A DNA stretch of 64,000 nucleotides from Erigeron canadensis. Taxonomy: Eukaryota > Streptophyta > Magnoliopsida > Asterales > Asteraceae. Below the pieces are notes generated by a model that saw nothing but the letters and a program-made list of their open reading frames with translations, had not been told where the DNA came from and searched no databases. A program made the translations under genes and the position numbers. Location of the stretch: NCBI RefSeq assembly GCF_010389155.1, contig NC_057766.1, positions 38,635,516 through 38,699,515 on the forward strand. Direction: 5' to 3'. Shown piece by piece: positions 47,801-58,168 of this stretch. Positions within the stretch are counted from its first letter, which is position 1, and each line of letters opens with the position of its first letter.

Positions 47801-48399
47801 AGATAATCTCATAATAGCAAATGGATGATGTATTACTAGTTTTACACATAGTTATTGACACATTAAAATGACAAGTCTGTGTTTTTTCTGAAATGTATGT
47901 CCATCTTTTGAACCTATGAGGAGTGGAATTGACAGAGTCTCACCTTTGTACAGTGAGATATTTTTTTGATGTTGTTACTCGAATTACCGTTAAAAAAAAT
48001 TCCCATAATTTGTATATATATATATATATGTTGTCAGTAAATTTACATGTAATTTTCATGTATACGTACGTGTAGATGATACATGTATGTTTTATATTGT
48101 TTTTCTTTTTATTTTTTTTTAACGACAAAATAAGGAATATTTAACTATAAATTAAATATATATAAATATATATACGTATATATATATTATTTTATTAATT
48201 ATGATTTATGGATTTTATATTTCTAAGTAGCAAAATATGTTGTTATTTATATTTTTATATGAGATAAATGTTTCGCTAATTTAATTTATTATCATCTATA
48301 GAATCAAATGGATCAAATGGAACATTTGATTGGTTAGACTTTTATTTGTTTTATAAATGGTAAATTTTTTTTGTCTAATGTGAATCTATATTATAATTA
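47801..48399. other. Intergenic, AT-rich
   Basis: Simple AT repeats near 48013-48030 and 48157-48190. No gene. Confidence 0.4.
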
Positions 48400-48845
48400 A
48401 CGAGAGTAAGTATCCGCGCATTGCGGCGGTGAGATGGTGGGGTGATAGGTCATAAAGTGTGATAGGTAATAGAGTGTGATAGCCAAATCCCTTAACCGTA
48501 GAGGTTCCGCCCTCGAATTTAGAAAATTTTCGAAAGTATATCGAATGACATCTCTAATGAAAGAACATGAAATTTTAAGAAGACCCATATAATTTTTATA
48601 ATTTATCGATATACAATTTTTGAGATAAAAGATTTTGAATGAAGTGGAAGTCTAAATGATTTATGGAGGAAAGAGAAGATTGATTGAGATTTAAAGAGAG
48701 ATAATGAGTATTTGAGTATTATAGTTATTTTATGTAAATATACAATAGATAAGAGGCTTTTTTAGAAAATAAATGTTGAAACTTAAAATTTAGACAAGTG
48801 GAGTTTGCTTTATAATATTAGATAATAGATAGATATAGATATAGA
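48400..48845 (-). mobile_element. Non-autonomous Helitron-like element
   Basis: Read on the minus strand it starts TCTATATCTATCTATTATC and ends with caccgccgcaatgcgcggatacttactctcgt. More than 300 bases match the element at 31.9-32.3 kb (gcattgcggcggtgagatgg, cgaaagtatatcgaatgaca, gaaattttaagaa). Confidence 0.65.
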
Positions 48846-50890
48846 TAATTTTTTTGGGTTGCAAGATTGAAAAAATAAAATTTCAAATGGTTATATTGTA
48901 GACGTACTTAGATTTTCATTTAAACGACCAACCAATATGGATCCACAAATCAATACCCCAAGTCGAGAATGGGTTGAATTTATTATTTATAACTCTTCCG
49001 GCTTAGCAGGATGGGTCGTTCTTTATTTATAGCCCAGATAGTTTTCAAAACACAACTAGAAAACTTACCCATGCGTTGCTACGGAATTTATATATGATTT
49101 ATGAAATTACGCTAATCAAAAGTAAAACCTAGCAGCAAATTTGTAAATTTAAATCTGCTAGCATATTTCATTAGATGGACCTAAGTTTGACGTTGGAGCA
49201 TAGTTGCTAATATATATACATTGCATGACATTGGTCAAAATGTTGGTAAAGTTAGATTACAACAAAAAAGATATGTTTGCTCTGCTGATCAGTTGTTGAG
49301 CAAAAGATTTCTACAGTTTCGATTTCTTGCTTTTGGTCCTTATTTACCTGTTGTAAGAGTAAGGCGTACACGGTTTGCGTGGCGTTTTACTTTATAAATA
49401 GTAATTTAGAAGGCTTATAATTTTTACTAGTTGGTACGTAACTCGTCATGTTGTCTTTTACAGGCAGCCATTTTTGCATCCAGAGTGATGTGATTTATTT
49501 TTGCTCGACTGTAGGCTTTATTGACTGAGATAGACCTGCCTTTCTTTATGGTAAGGTGAAGTAGGTATGGTTTTCCCTATATACTTAAATTCGTCCAGGT
49601 AGGTTTTTCGGATCGTAGTAGTTGTGCTTGGCAACTATGTCTTCCCATGTCGTATCTAGTACTCCAGCCATGGCCGTCGGCGATGGTGGTGTTGACACAG
49701 TATCTCCAATTTGAAGGCCGGGAGATATATTGGAAATAAAAGTGTGAGGAAAAGGTTGAATATAGAGTTTTGTTATAGCTTAGGAAAAAGAACAAGATTT
49801 TTTAAAAGTAAAGACACACATATAACAATTCCAGAACATTTTTGACTTATTTTGAGCTGCTATACTCTTATTTATTTTATTGAAGTTATTCATTATTTCT
49901 GGGTTTGTATTTTACCAAGTTAAAGTAAATCAAGGTCAATGTGAGATGCAAGGGTGCTAGTTCACTTAAATTGTACTTTTCAGTAACACATATATACCAC
50001 TCCAGTTTACTCCAAAGTAATTGAATACCTGCAAAAGGATAACATACGTAATGAAGTCTAGCTACAGAAAGCAAACCTGCAGTGCCCAGAGTCCCAGCAA
50101 ACCTAAATAACTAATGTAAGAGCATTCATAATACATCAGCGTTCAAAAAAGTATACCAATTCAACCTCCCATTCGAAAAGTTCAGACTCATTAATTAAGG
50201 ACATGGCTATCAGTGTTCAGTGTACCCTTTGATCTTTTTTTTTTTTTTTTAATCTTTTGAGCTAAAAATAAAAATTGCCAAAAGGGAAATGCAATTCAAA
50301 CTTTATCTAATTTGTGGGTTAGGCCAACATCTCACCAAATGGCGGATTTCATTTGTATATTTTATAAAAGTATGCAATTCTTTTGAATCATCAATATATG
50401 AAAAGGTTTAGTAATGGGAGGCCATAGAATATTTACCATAGAAATTTTGATTACATTTTATCTTTGTGTCTGCGTAAGAGGATATCTAATTTTGATTATT
50501 TTTTTTTCTTAATTTGAGAAATATGTGTTGTTATAGATTTACTAACATAAGTCAGTGAGGAAGTGTGGACTCTATATACTTCTTAGAGAAGAATACTGTT
50601 TCTAATGCAAACGCTTAAGGGCTTGTAAAAATTTATGTTGGTTTTCAGTATATAAGATAATAATAACTCGGCAACCAACACGCATCAATAGGTGCAAAGG
50701 TTCCAACAATATACAACAAATGGTCCATTATTATTCATAATAATAAGTCTGTACATATAGAAACAATTAAACGTTGGCTACAAAGAAGCAACAAATGACC
50801 CATTCATTATCTGTTCTCCAGATTCCCCACCCAGGCAGTCATCCAAAAAAGATGCTAACATTGGAATTAGTACTTAAAGGGTGGATTAAC
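48846..50890. other. Intergenic with one unidentified coding-like fragment
   Basis: Mostly AT-rich. On the minus strand about 49606-49740 an open segment reads PHTFISNISPGLQIGDTVST and shortly after MAGVLDTTWEDIVAKHNYYD before a stop. It is more protein-like than the surroundings, but I cannot assign it to a family. Confidence 0.3.
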
Positions 50891-51256
50891 GTGAGAACCA
50901 CAAATATGGAGAGAACCACTGGTTTCCCTCCCTCCTTTTTTGTATAGTTTTTTATTTTTTTAATTTTTATTTTTCATTTTTGAAACTTTTTTTTGTTTTT
51001 TATTTTCTTTTAACAAAAACCCATTCAAAAAAAAAAAAAAATTGTAAAAAATCATATGAGGTACATGTTAAGAAGACGTATGGATACGGTACGGGCGTTG
51101 CCCTACATCCGTTCTAAAGGGGTTGTCACCGGACGCATATGAGAATGGTATGGATTTGATGGGCGGCGATCCAAGAGATGGTGACGTTTGTTATGATACG
51201 CGCGTAGCCCTTAGAGATGATTTTTCAATGGTTCTCACCATATATTTGGTTCTCAC
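50891..51256. mobile_element. MITE-like inverted repeat with GTGAGAACCA ends
   Basis: Terminal arms gtgagaaccacaaatatgga / tatatttggttctcac and subterminal gagaaccact / atggttctcacc. The double GTGAGAAC layout resembles the hairpin MITE at 37.25-37.64 kb. No convincing target duplication. Confidence 0.5.
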
Positions 51257-51719
51257 TTGATCTAGAATCTCATTGGACTTGATATTTATGAAATCCTACT
51301 TATTGGAATGACTAAAATATATATAACTATCTTGGATGCTCACATCAAGTCTACACAAATTTTACAGTAACACACACTAACAGCAACAAAAGTCCGTAAG
51401 GCTTGCCTTATTTTAAGCACTTGCAGAATGAATAACTTCAGAGTACTAATTAATAATTTTTCAAAGTCAAGATTACCCTAACATGGGTAACTTGAGAATC
51501 CCCTCCCCAACAATAAAAGGGCCTCTGTACTTCCAACGCAGAAGAGCACTCAAGTTGATGCAAAAACCATTCTCATAACATGTAAGTACTAACAACCTTC
51601 AATACACAGTTATGACTTAGCAGAGTATTTTACTGAATAGTAAACAGGCTCTAGACTCTTAAAAATAACAAGTAATCCAAATAAAAAGATCAAAGTCGGC
51701 ATATTAGGCTGACCATAAA

Positions 51720-53100
51720 TCTTTTATAGTTTGTTAACACACATGCTAGAGTAAAAAAGAATCTAAAACGTTTAATATAAGATTAGTCAAGTTTCTTTCA
51801 ATCACAATTAGAAACACAGAAACAAAACTCATTTAAACCGAACATGAAAGAACAAAAACAAGACAAATCATACATACAACTTTCTAAATCCCTCCCAACT
51901 TCACAATAATGTATCAAACTTCGCAGGATCGCTAACCAACTTAATTAACAGAGAAATATCCACATAAACTAACTATGAGCATTTGATTTTCTTTTTACTA
52001 TTTCCCTGGCTGAAAACCCCCCAACCCAGACTGTCTATATATTTCATATATTCATAAACCATACGAAAGATACTATGCCTATAATGTGTCTTAAACAATC
52101 AAATAAAATGCTTTCCTGACTAATGTAGCAAAAAAATCCTAACAAAACATACAAAACAAAAGCATATAATCCAACGATTAATAATCGAAAACAAATTTCA
52201 ATTCAAAATCCAGATATCCATCAGATTAAATCTTTTGATAGTTTGTTTAAAACATGCTAGAGGCCTAGAGTAAAAAAGAATCTAAAAGGTTAAATATAAG
52301 AATGGTCAAGTTTCTCTTTTAATCACGATCGGAAACAATGAAACAAAATTCATTTAAACCGAACATAGTAAGAGGTTTTGGGCCCCAATACCTCAATGGT
52401 GTACGGGGAAGGTTGAGATGTAGACAGTCTTACCTCTACCTAGGTAAAGATGTTGCTTCCGGGTTTTATCTAAATGATAAATAAAAAAGGACCTCCGGCC
52501 TTTGCATGGGGGTGAGAATCGAACCCTTTGACCTCTGTATCTAAAAACAAAGATGTTATGTTAACCCCTTCGAAGCAAGCGGCTCTTCACGGCCGTCGGA
52601 TGACGGCCCCTCTTGTTCTCGCCCAACCTTTTTTTCATGGAAAGATACTAACCTGCCAAACAGGGTTCTGCAGTAGAAAAAAGAAGGTACGAGTCCTATT
52701 TCTAATGACGTGAAGGTCCCCTTACTTTATCATGCTACTTTCTATATCCATCGCAACTTCACAATAGTGTATCAAACTTCACATAATCGCTATCCAACTT
52801 AATAAAGAGAGAAATATCCACATTAACTAACTATGAGCATTTGATTTTCTTATTACTATCTTCCTGTCTAAAAAGTAAAAAAAACAAAAAACAAAAAAAA
52901 CAAACCAGACTGCCTATATATTTCATATATTTACAAAAGATACTATGCCTATAATGTGTCTAAAACAATCAAATAAAATGCTTTTCTGACTAATGTAACA
53001 GAAAATCCTCAACAAATCAAGCAAAACAAAAGCATATAATCCAACGAATAATAATCGAGAACAAGTTTCAATTCAAAATCCAGATATCCATCAGATTAAA
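51720..53100. repeat. Tandem duplication beside eL27, second unit interrupted
   Basis: Unit A (about 51720-52231) and unit B (about 52232-53100) match throughout. Examples are aacatgctagag...gtaaaaaagaatctaaaa, aactaactatgagcatttga, and gatactatgcctataatgtg to the end at ccagatatccatcagattaa. Unit B carries about 360 extra bases (about 52372-52732) that contain a SINE-like sequence. It lies within 130 bases of the 3' end of the eL27 reading frame. Confidence 0.85.
52372..52732 (-). mobile_element. tRNA-derived SINE-like insertion
   Basis: Read on the minus strand, a polymerase III head is visible (ggttaacataacatctttg then caaagggttcgattctcacc, a B-box-like GGTTCGATTC), followed by a body shared with the copy at 0.9-1.1 kb (taggtagaggtaagactgtc). 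The boundaries follow from comparison with uninterrupted unit A, which also shows that about 30 bases of the host sequence were replaced. The frame at 52528-52713 is not a gene. Confidence 0.55.
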
Positions 53101-53227
53101 ACAAAACAACATAAAACTAGCATGACACATTATCCATCATCATCTTCTAACAATAATAAAAACATAACATATTAAAACCTTAAAAAAGCCCAGTAACAAA
53201 AACAACCTCATTTCCTTGGAATCCTCT

Positions 53228-53635
53228 TCAAAATCGAAGCTTGGAGAAGAACCAACGGTTTTTTCCAGTCTTGAACCTTTCTTCAAACCTAGCTTTGGTC
53301 TCTTTGCAAGCACTCACCTTTTTGTCACGTGACTGAAGAACATCAACAGAGACAACATCCTTAAGATCCACATCAAGTGTGTACCTTGTTGGCATTATAT
53401 GGTTGTAGTTAACCAACTTAATGAAAGCCTTCACCCGTGATTTCTTTGCTGTTTTTTTCGCTGAGTCTTTTTTGATCACTTTCTTTGGGTACTTTGCTAT
53501 TCCGGCCACCAGACAGTGACCGTACGGGCGGTCACGAGTTCCGTCATCGAATTGTTTCACGATCACTGCTTTCCGACCGGCGAAACGGCCGTTTAGGACC
53601 ACCACTGCTTTGTTTGGTTTCAAAAACTTCACCAT
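53228..53635 (-). CDS. RPL27: 60S ribosomal protein eL27
   Basis: Complete 135-residue frame, the usual length for plant eL27. The amino end [20 protein letters not shown] carries the KOW-type RNA-binding motif (about residues 5-40). [32 protein letters not shown] and the C-terminal [14 protein letters not shown] are family hallmarks. It is a structural protein of the large cytosolic ribosomal subunit. It is intronless within the coding region. On the coding strand a long A-run (complement of 53641-53666) sits immediately before the start codon in the leader. The upstream region holds a telo-box and site II motifs. No disabling change was seen, so an active gene is more likely than a processed copy. 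Confidence 0.96.
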   Translation of the reverse strand: MVKFLKPNKAVVVLNGRFAGRKAVIVKQFDDGTRDRPYGHCLVAGIAKYPKKVIKKDSAKKTAKKSRVKAFIKLVNYNHIMPTRYTLDVDLKDVVSVDVLQSRDKKVSACKETKARFEERFKTGKNRWFFSKLRF

Positions 53636-53739
53636 TTTTTGGTTTTTTTTTTTTTTTTTTTTTTTTGAGGAGGGTGTGATTATGCGGCTTGCTGTGTGGA
53701 ATACAGGGGAAAGTGTAGATAGGAAGGGTTTTGTTATTT

Positions 53740-53806
53740 CTAGGGTTTTGATGGTTGTTGAGATGGGCTTTTTAGTTGGGCTTTTGTGGTCCTGGAGTTA
53801 GGCCCA
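53740..53806 (-). promoter_or_regulatory. Telo-box and site II elements of the eL27 promoter
   Basis: On the gene's strand an AAAACCCTAG telo-box (53740-53749) lies about 105 bases before the start codon. The plus-strand sequences TGGGCT (53764-53769 and 53777-53782) and GGCCCA (53801-53806) are site II motifs. The combination of a telo-box just downstream of clustered TGGGCY sites is the known arrangement for plant ribosomal-protein genes, and it supports the gene being live. Confidence 0.7.
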
Positions 53807-54762
53807 AATGTATGAAGAAAAATGCGCGTTACCCCGTTGTTGAGTGACCATGTTCCATGTTTGTAAGTTTAGTTTAAGGCACTTTAAGCGAAGGAGGTGA
53901 TTTGTTTCGTTTTTAACAGTTCGACTTCAAACCTTGATAGAACTTTGCAATTTTTACTATTATTTGAGTCATTAAATGATAGGCCGGAGGGTTTTTTCTT
54001 TTATAAGCAATCTCTTTACTTTTAAGTATATGCAATAGTGTCAACATCTTACCTCTTTATATCCCGTTTTGACAGGAACTGAGTTGTTTTTGATTGATTA
54101 AATCATACAACATTGAGTTTTGGTAGGGAACTAGGGACTGAGTTGTTGTTTTTGATTGATTAAATCGTATGACATTAAATATCCAATTAAGTATAGGATG
54201 TTTGGTTCTCACCTATTTATATTAAAACTTCAAGTTGTAAAATAATAGTAGTTATACCAAAATAATTTTCGATGCTACAAATGAAAAACAAAATAAGCTT
54301 AATATTGTACTAATGGTACACTATCGTTGGACTTAATAACTCGAATCCAGTACTAAATCATGTGATATGTTCTTGAACTTTTATTTAATAACTCAAACCC
54401 AATACTAACCAAGCATATCGTAATATACCTTTGTCCTTGACTTTTTACTTGATAACTCAAAACCACTACTAAATCATGTGATATGTTCTTGTTTATATGT
54501 ATCGTATTGACAGTTTGACACTATTTAACTTTGTAACTTCTCTTTTATCAGCCTTCTTTTTAATTAGCAAATTTTACTCAGGTGCATCATGACTTCCTTT
54601 CGTCCAATTTTCAATCAACCAATATATATGTCCCTTTTTAAATGAGTTGGACACCGGAGCTACTTCTTTTGATTAGATTTCTCCAAAAAGATTTTTTAAA
54701 AAATCTATAAAAAATGTTATAAAATAAGATAGTGTATTAATAATGGCTTATTAGTCATTATA
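53807..54762. other. Intergenic, nothing recognised
   Basis: AT-rich. The block 'ttgataactcaaaaccactactaaatcatgtgatatgttcttg' and a related block about 120 bases before it (near 54340 and 54450) are weak direct repeats. Confidence 0.4.
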
Positions 54763-57143
54763 ACTAGATCAATACCCGGTCGTTGACCGGGTTGGAAACA
54801 ATAAATATATACTTAAAAGTACACGAAACATGTTCAACGTTATCTACAAATATACAACAATTTACAAAAATACAAACATGCAACTTTTACTAATAAGGTG
54901 TAACACAAATCGTTGGAGCTAAACAGTTGAAAAACAATTAAAATCTAGAATCTAGATGTTCAAACAATTTACATTTGAAAAAATTAATGGTAACCAGTGT
55001 CACTTGTGTGCCATCATAATATAATCTTCAATAGTACTTTACCTTTGAAGCTTCAGGCCTACTAATCTTTAATACCGTGTTCAAGCTTATCCATCTTGAT
55101 GCATCAACCATAAAATAGTTTTGCTGCAAAACTAAAATGTGCAACGATTTAGTGGCTACCATGTAGAGGGATTCACACACATATAACAAAGCTAATCCGT
55201 AACGATGTTGAAGTCTTAGTCATTACTCCCTCATCCTAGTTGCTAGTCCCTCATCAGTGTATTGTTGGTCAACATGGTCACACCCCTACTCAGACTAAAC
55301 AATAACGAAAGAAAGTTAAAAGATTTGGCAGAACCAATGAACCCATTAGCCGGCCATAACCCACACATTATGCAACATTTACCCTATCTCGCTGGTGGTA
55401 TTTTAGGTGACCCGTCAATCAATATTCATAGGCAGCTTGTAAATATGTGTCGATTTAGTGTGGACATGTCGATAAAAGTCAAATAAAGCAGCACAAGCAC
55501 ATTCAACCACTCGTCCCAAATACCAAACAACTAGTTATGTTGTAACTAACTATTTGCAATAACTATTAGCTTAAAGAATCATACCATCTCCAAAACAGTC
55601 ACGGGGAATCAGGTTATCCTCATCAAAAGCAGCCAATGTTTTACCAATAATTGTTACTGCTTGCTCGTATGGATTAAAACCATCTACAGTATGATGTAGG
55701 CTTTTTTGTTGAAAGACCTTGACCCTATTTAACAATAACCGGTTAGCTACTTTCGTTTGCAGCATAGCAACATAAATCGGAAATATATATAATATATATA
55801 GGTTTTATATATTAATAGTGATTACTTTACCAGTCCATTGGTCACTATCCATTGCTCTTAGTGAAGTCAATACCAACAATCAGGTTAGAACATTCGAGCC
55901 TTGCACATGCAGGAGCCTTGGTCCCTCGCAGAATACATTAACATCTCATCTCACTAACAATGCATACTACACAACACCAAATTTTGCAAAAGTATGATGT
56001 CTTTTCAGAAAAGGTATCCAAAAATGCGGCCTACAAAAATAGATCGAAATACTAAAGACAAAATCCATTTTCCAAATTCTATAAGACGATTGACATAATT
56101 CCAACTAACCAAAGTATCCTTACATTAACAACACAACATATTGTTCAAAATTACATCATCAAGCAAAAATGTAAGCAATTTTTACGTGTTCCAAAGAGCT
56201 GTAGGTATCCGTACCTCCTTGAATACCTCCTATCAAGCTTTAAAAATGTTAACAATCAGGATACGTTCTACTTATCAACAATAAAACTATAAGATAATGT
56301 ACATGCTTGTGGCAATGGAATTAAACCGACTAAATTAAAACTACTACAAAAAAGAATCATGAGTCATGACATATCCCTTTAGCATCTTCATTTACCACAA
56401 CCATGCCACGACCAAAATATTGCAACTAAATATCAAGAATATACCCATGTACAAACCTAGAAAAGCCAATAACTAACTTATTCATGTATCATAATTAGAA
56501 AAAACAATATCTTTTTCATGTATTATAATTTAGCGATAAGTTAAAAAACGCAATGCATCTCTACCTCCAAAATTAAACATGCATACAAATCTAAATATTC
56601 ACTCAATTATAACAAAACAAAAGGTAAATATAATGCCCCTACACAAAAACATTAAACTCTAGATCCAAAACTAAACTAAATAAATTATATGAAGAAACGG
56701 TATGCACATCACCTAGATGGGTACCAACATTCATTCAATTGTGTTTGTTAATTAAGTCTTTGTTATACTCTTCAGGCGGCAAAGCAAATTAAGAAAACCC
56801 GATATGTGTCACGTTTTTTGGCAGTAGGTGGACTTGATGTTGATCCGATGACGAAATCCTTGAATCTAAAAAATAGATTAGGCGAGTGTTAATTTCAATT
56901 CCAAAAGATCTCAGGTTTAATGGAGGCGGGAGGATGAGATCAAAAGGGGAAAGGTTTTTGGAGAGGGAGGAGCGTAAAGAGAGAGGAGGGAAGGGGAAAG
57001 TGTTTGGTGTTGTGTTTAAACCTGTTTTTTAATTTAAACGGCTGAGATCATTTGTTGTATTTTATTTAGATGGCTGAGATTATAAGATATGAATATTTTT
57101 TTCTCTCAGCTCTGGTGGCCATAAATATATATAATAAGCTAGA
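54763..57143 (-). mobile_element. Helitron-like element with captured RGLG fragment
   Basis: Read on the minus strand it starts TCTAGCTTATTATATATATT (right end near 57143) and ends with a perfect short stem ACCCGGTCAACGACCGGGT followed by ATTGATCTAGT (left end 54763, CTAGT). That is a textbook Helitron 3' terminus. Of its 2.4 kb, about 250 bases are a captured gene fragment. A TC-rich segment near 56930-57000 could be a captured leader. No Rep/helicase frame was seen. Confidence 0.65.
55595..55910 (-). pseudogene. RGLG: RGLG-type copine-domain E3 ligase fragment
   Basis: Two exon-like pieces on the minus strand. 55831-55910 reads LECSNLIVGIDFTKSNG, then a small frameshift, then WTG at a GTAAAG donor. 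About 55595-55722 reads KSLHHTVDGFNPYEQAVTII, then GKTLAAFDEDNLIP, and ends near GDG at a GTATGA donor. Together they match the start of the copine/vWA domain of plant RING domain ligases (RGLG1/2, which ubiquitinate in hormone and drought signalling). The RING finger and most of the domain are missing and the frame is broken. The retained intron shows genomic capture. Confidence 0.8.
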
Positions 57144-57189
57144 GTTTTGAAACACATTTTTTGATTGCATTAAAATAGATAAGGGATTT

Positions 57190-57697
57190 ATGCTTTAACC
57201 ACTACTACGCCAAATCCCAATTAAAGTATTTGCTCGTTGTGCAATCTCCACTATGTATTAGCAGTTCACCTTTTCTTACATTGCAACTTTGCTGAATCTT
57301 GGAGCATCATAACCTCCAGGTGTCAATAACCACCAAACAAACCTTCTATAACAAGAGAGCTCTTTGGATGACACGAGATTACTTGCAGATAATTCACCGA
57401 CTGCTACATCAACCTTGTCATCCTTTTTTTATTGTTGGACAATCTAAAAAATAAGAAATGAATGTATCTTCACACAAAAGCCCCCGTCAATCCGCTATGC
57501 GATTAGAGAGATCAACAAAACAAACTTCTTATGGTTAACAAACCGAAATCTAGCATGCTCTTTTACTTTCTAATCCCCTTGTAATATATTCTTTATTTGT
57601 GCTATTTGTATTGTATCCTTTGTAATTTGTAGCATCTTGCTAGATTCTTTATTAATAAAAGTTTTTTCAATGTTAAAATAAAAAAAAAAAAAAAAGG
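57190..57697 (+). mobile_element. LINE 3' end remnant with poly(A)
   Basis: Degenerate plus-strand translation keeps the same C-terminal landmarks as the LINE at 34.2 kb: a CWTI-stop-K-RNE(C)IF-like motif, then PPSIRYAIREIN, then WLTNRN. A 3' UTR follows, ending in an A-run (57681-57695). Full of stops. Confidence 0.7.
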
Positions 57698-58168
57698 GAG
57701 TTGAAAAAATAATTTTAACACTCAGGAGTTAAAATGACCACACATATATACGCATTCATTTAGAAACACCCACCCGTGACGTTATTGAGCTTTGACTTGT
57801 TTATATTTCGTTATTTTAGGTAAAATTTATTTTTATAGGTTGAGAGCTTATCATGACTTACAAGTACAAAATAAGCAGGCAAAACTAAAATAAAGGAATA
57901 AGCTAAGCCAAACAGTAGTTTTGAAAATCGCTATTATTACATACATACATAGTGTAAGTGTATATATTTCCTTTGGTCAATAATAATAACGAAGTCACTC
58001 CCAAAACCAGAGTTATACTAAATAGGGTTTGTTTTATGCAGAGGTAAATAAAAAGGAAAAGTTGATAATAATGATGATGAACATGAGCAGTAACAATACT
58101 AATACACTAATACTAATAATAATCCAACAATAAATCATACACACAGCAATAACAATAACAACAACCGG
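57698..58168. other. Upstream region of the cap methyltransferase gene
   Basis: Presumed promoter and leader. The leader just before the start is rich in AAT/AAC triplets (58065-58165). No defined promoter motif was assigned. Confidence 0.4.

Noticed and set aside
55262..55486. 74-residue plus-strand frame inside the RGLG-carrying Helitron
   Set aside because: No family resemblance, and orientation opposite to the captured fragment. Too weak to call.
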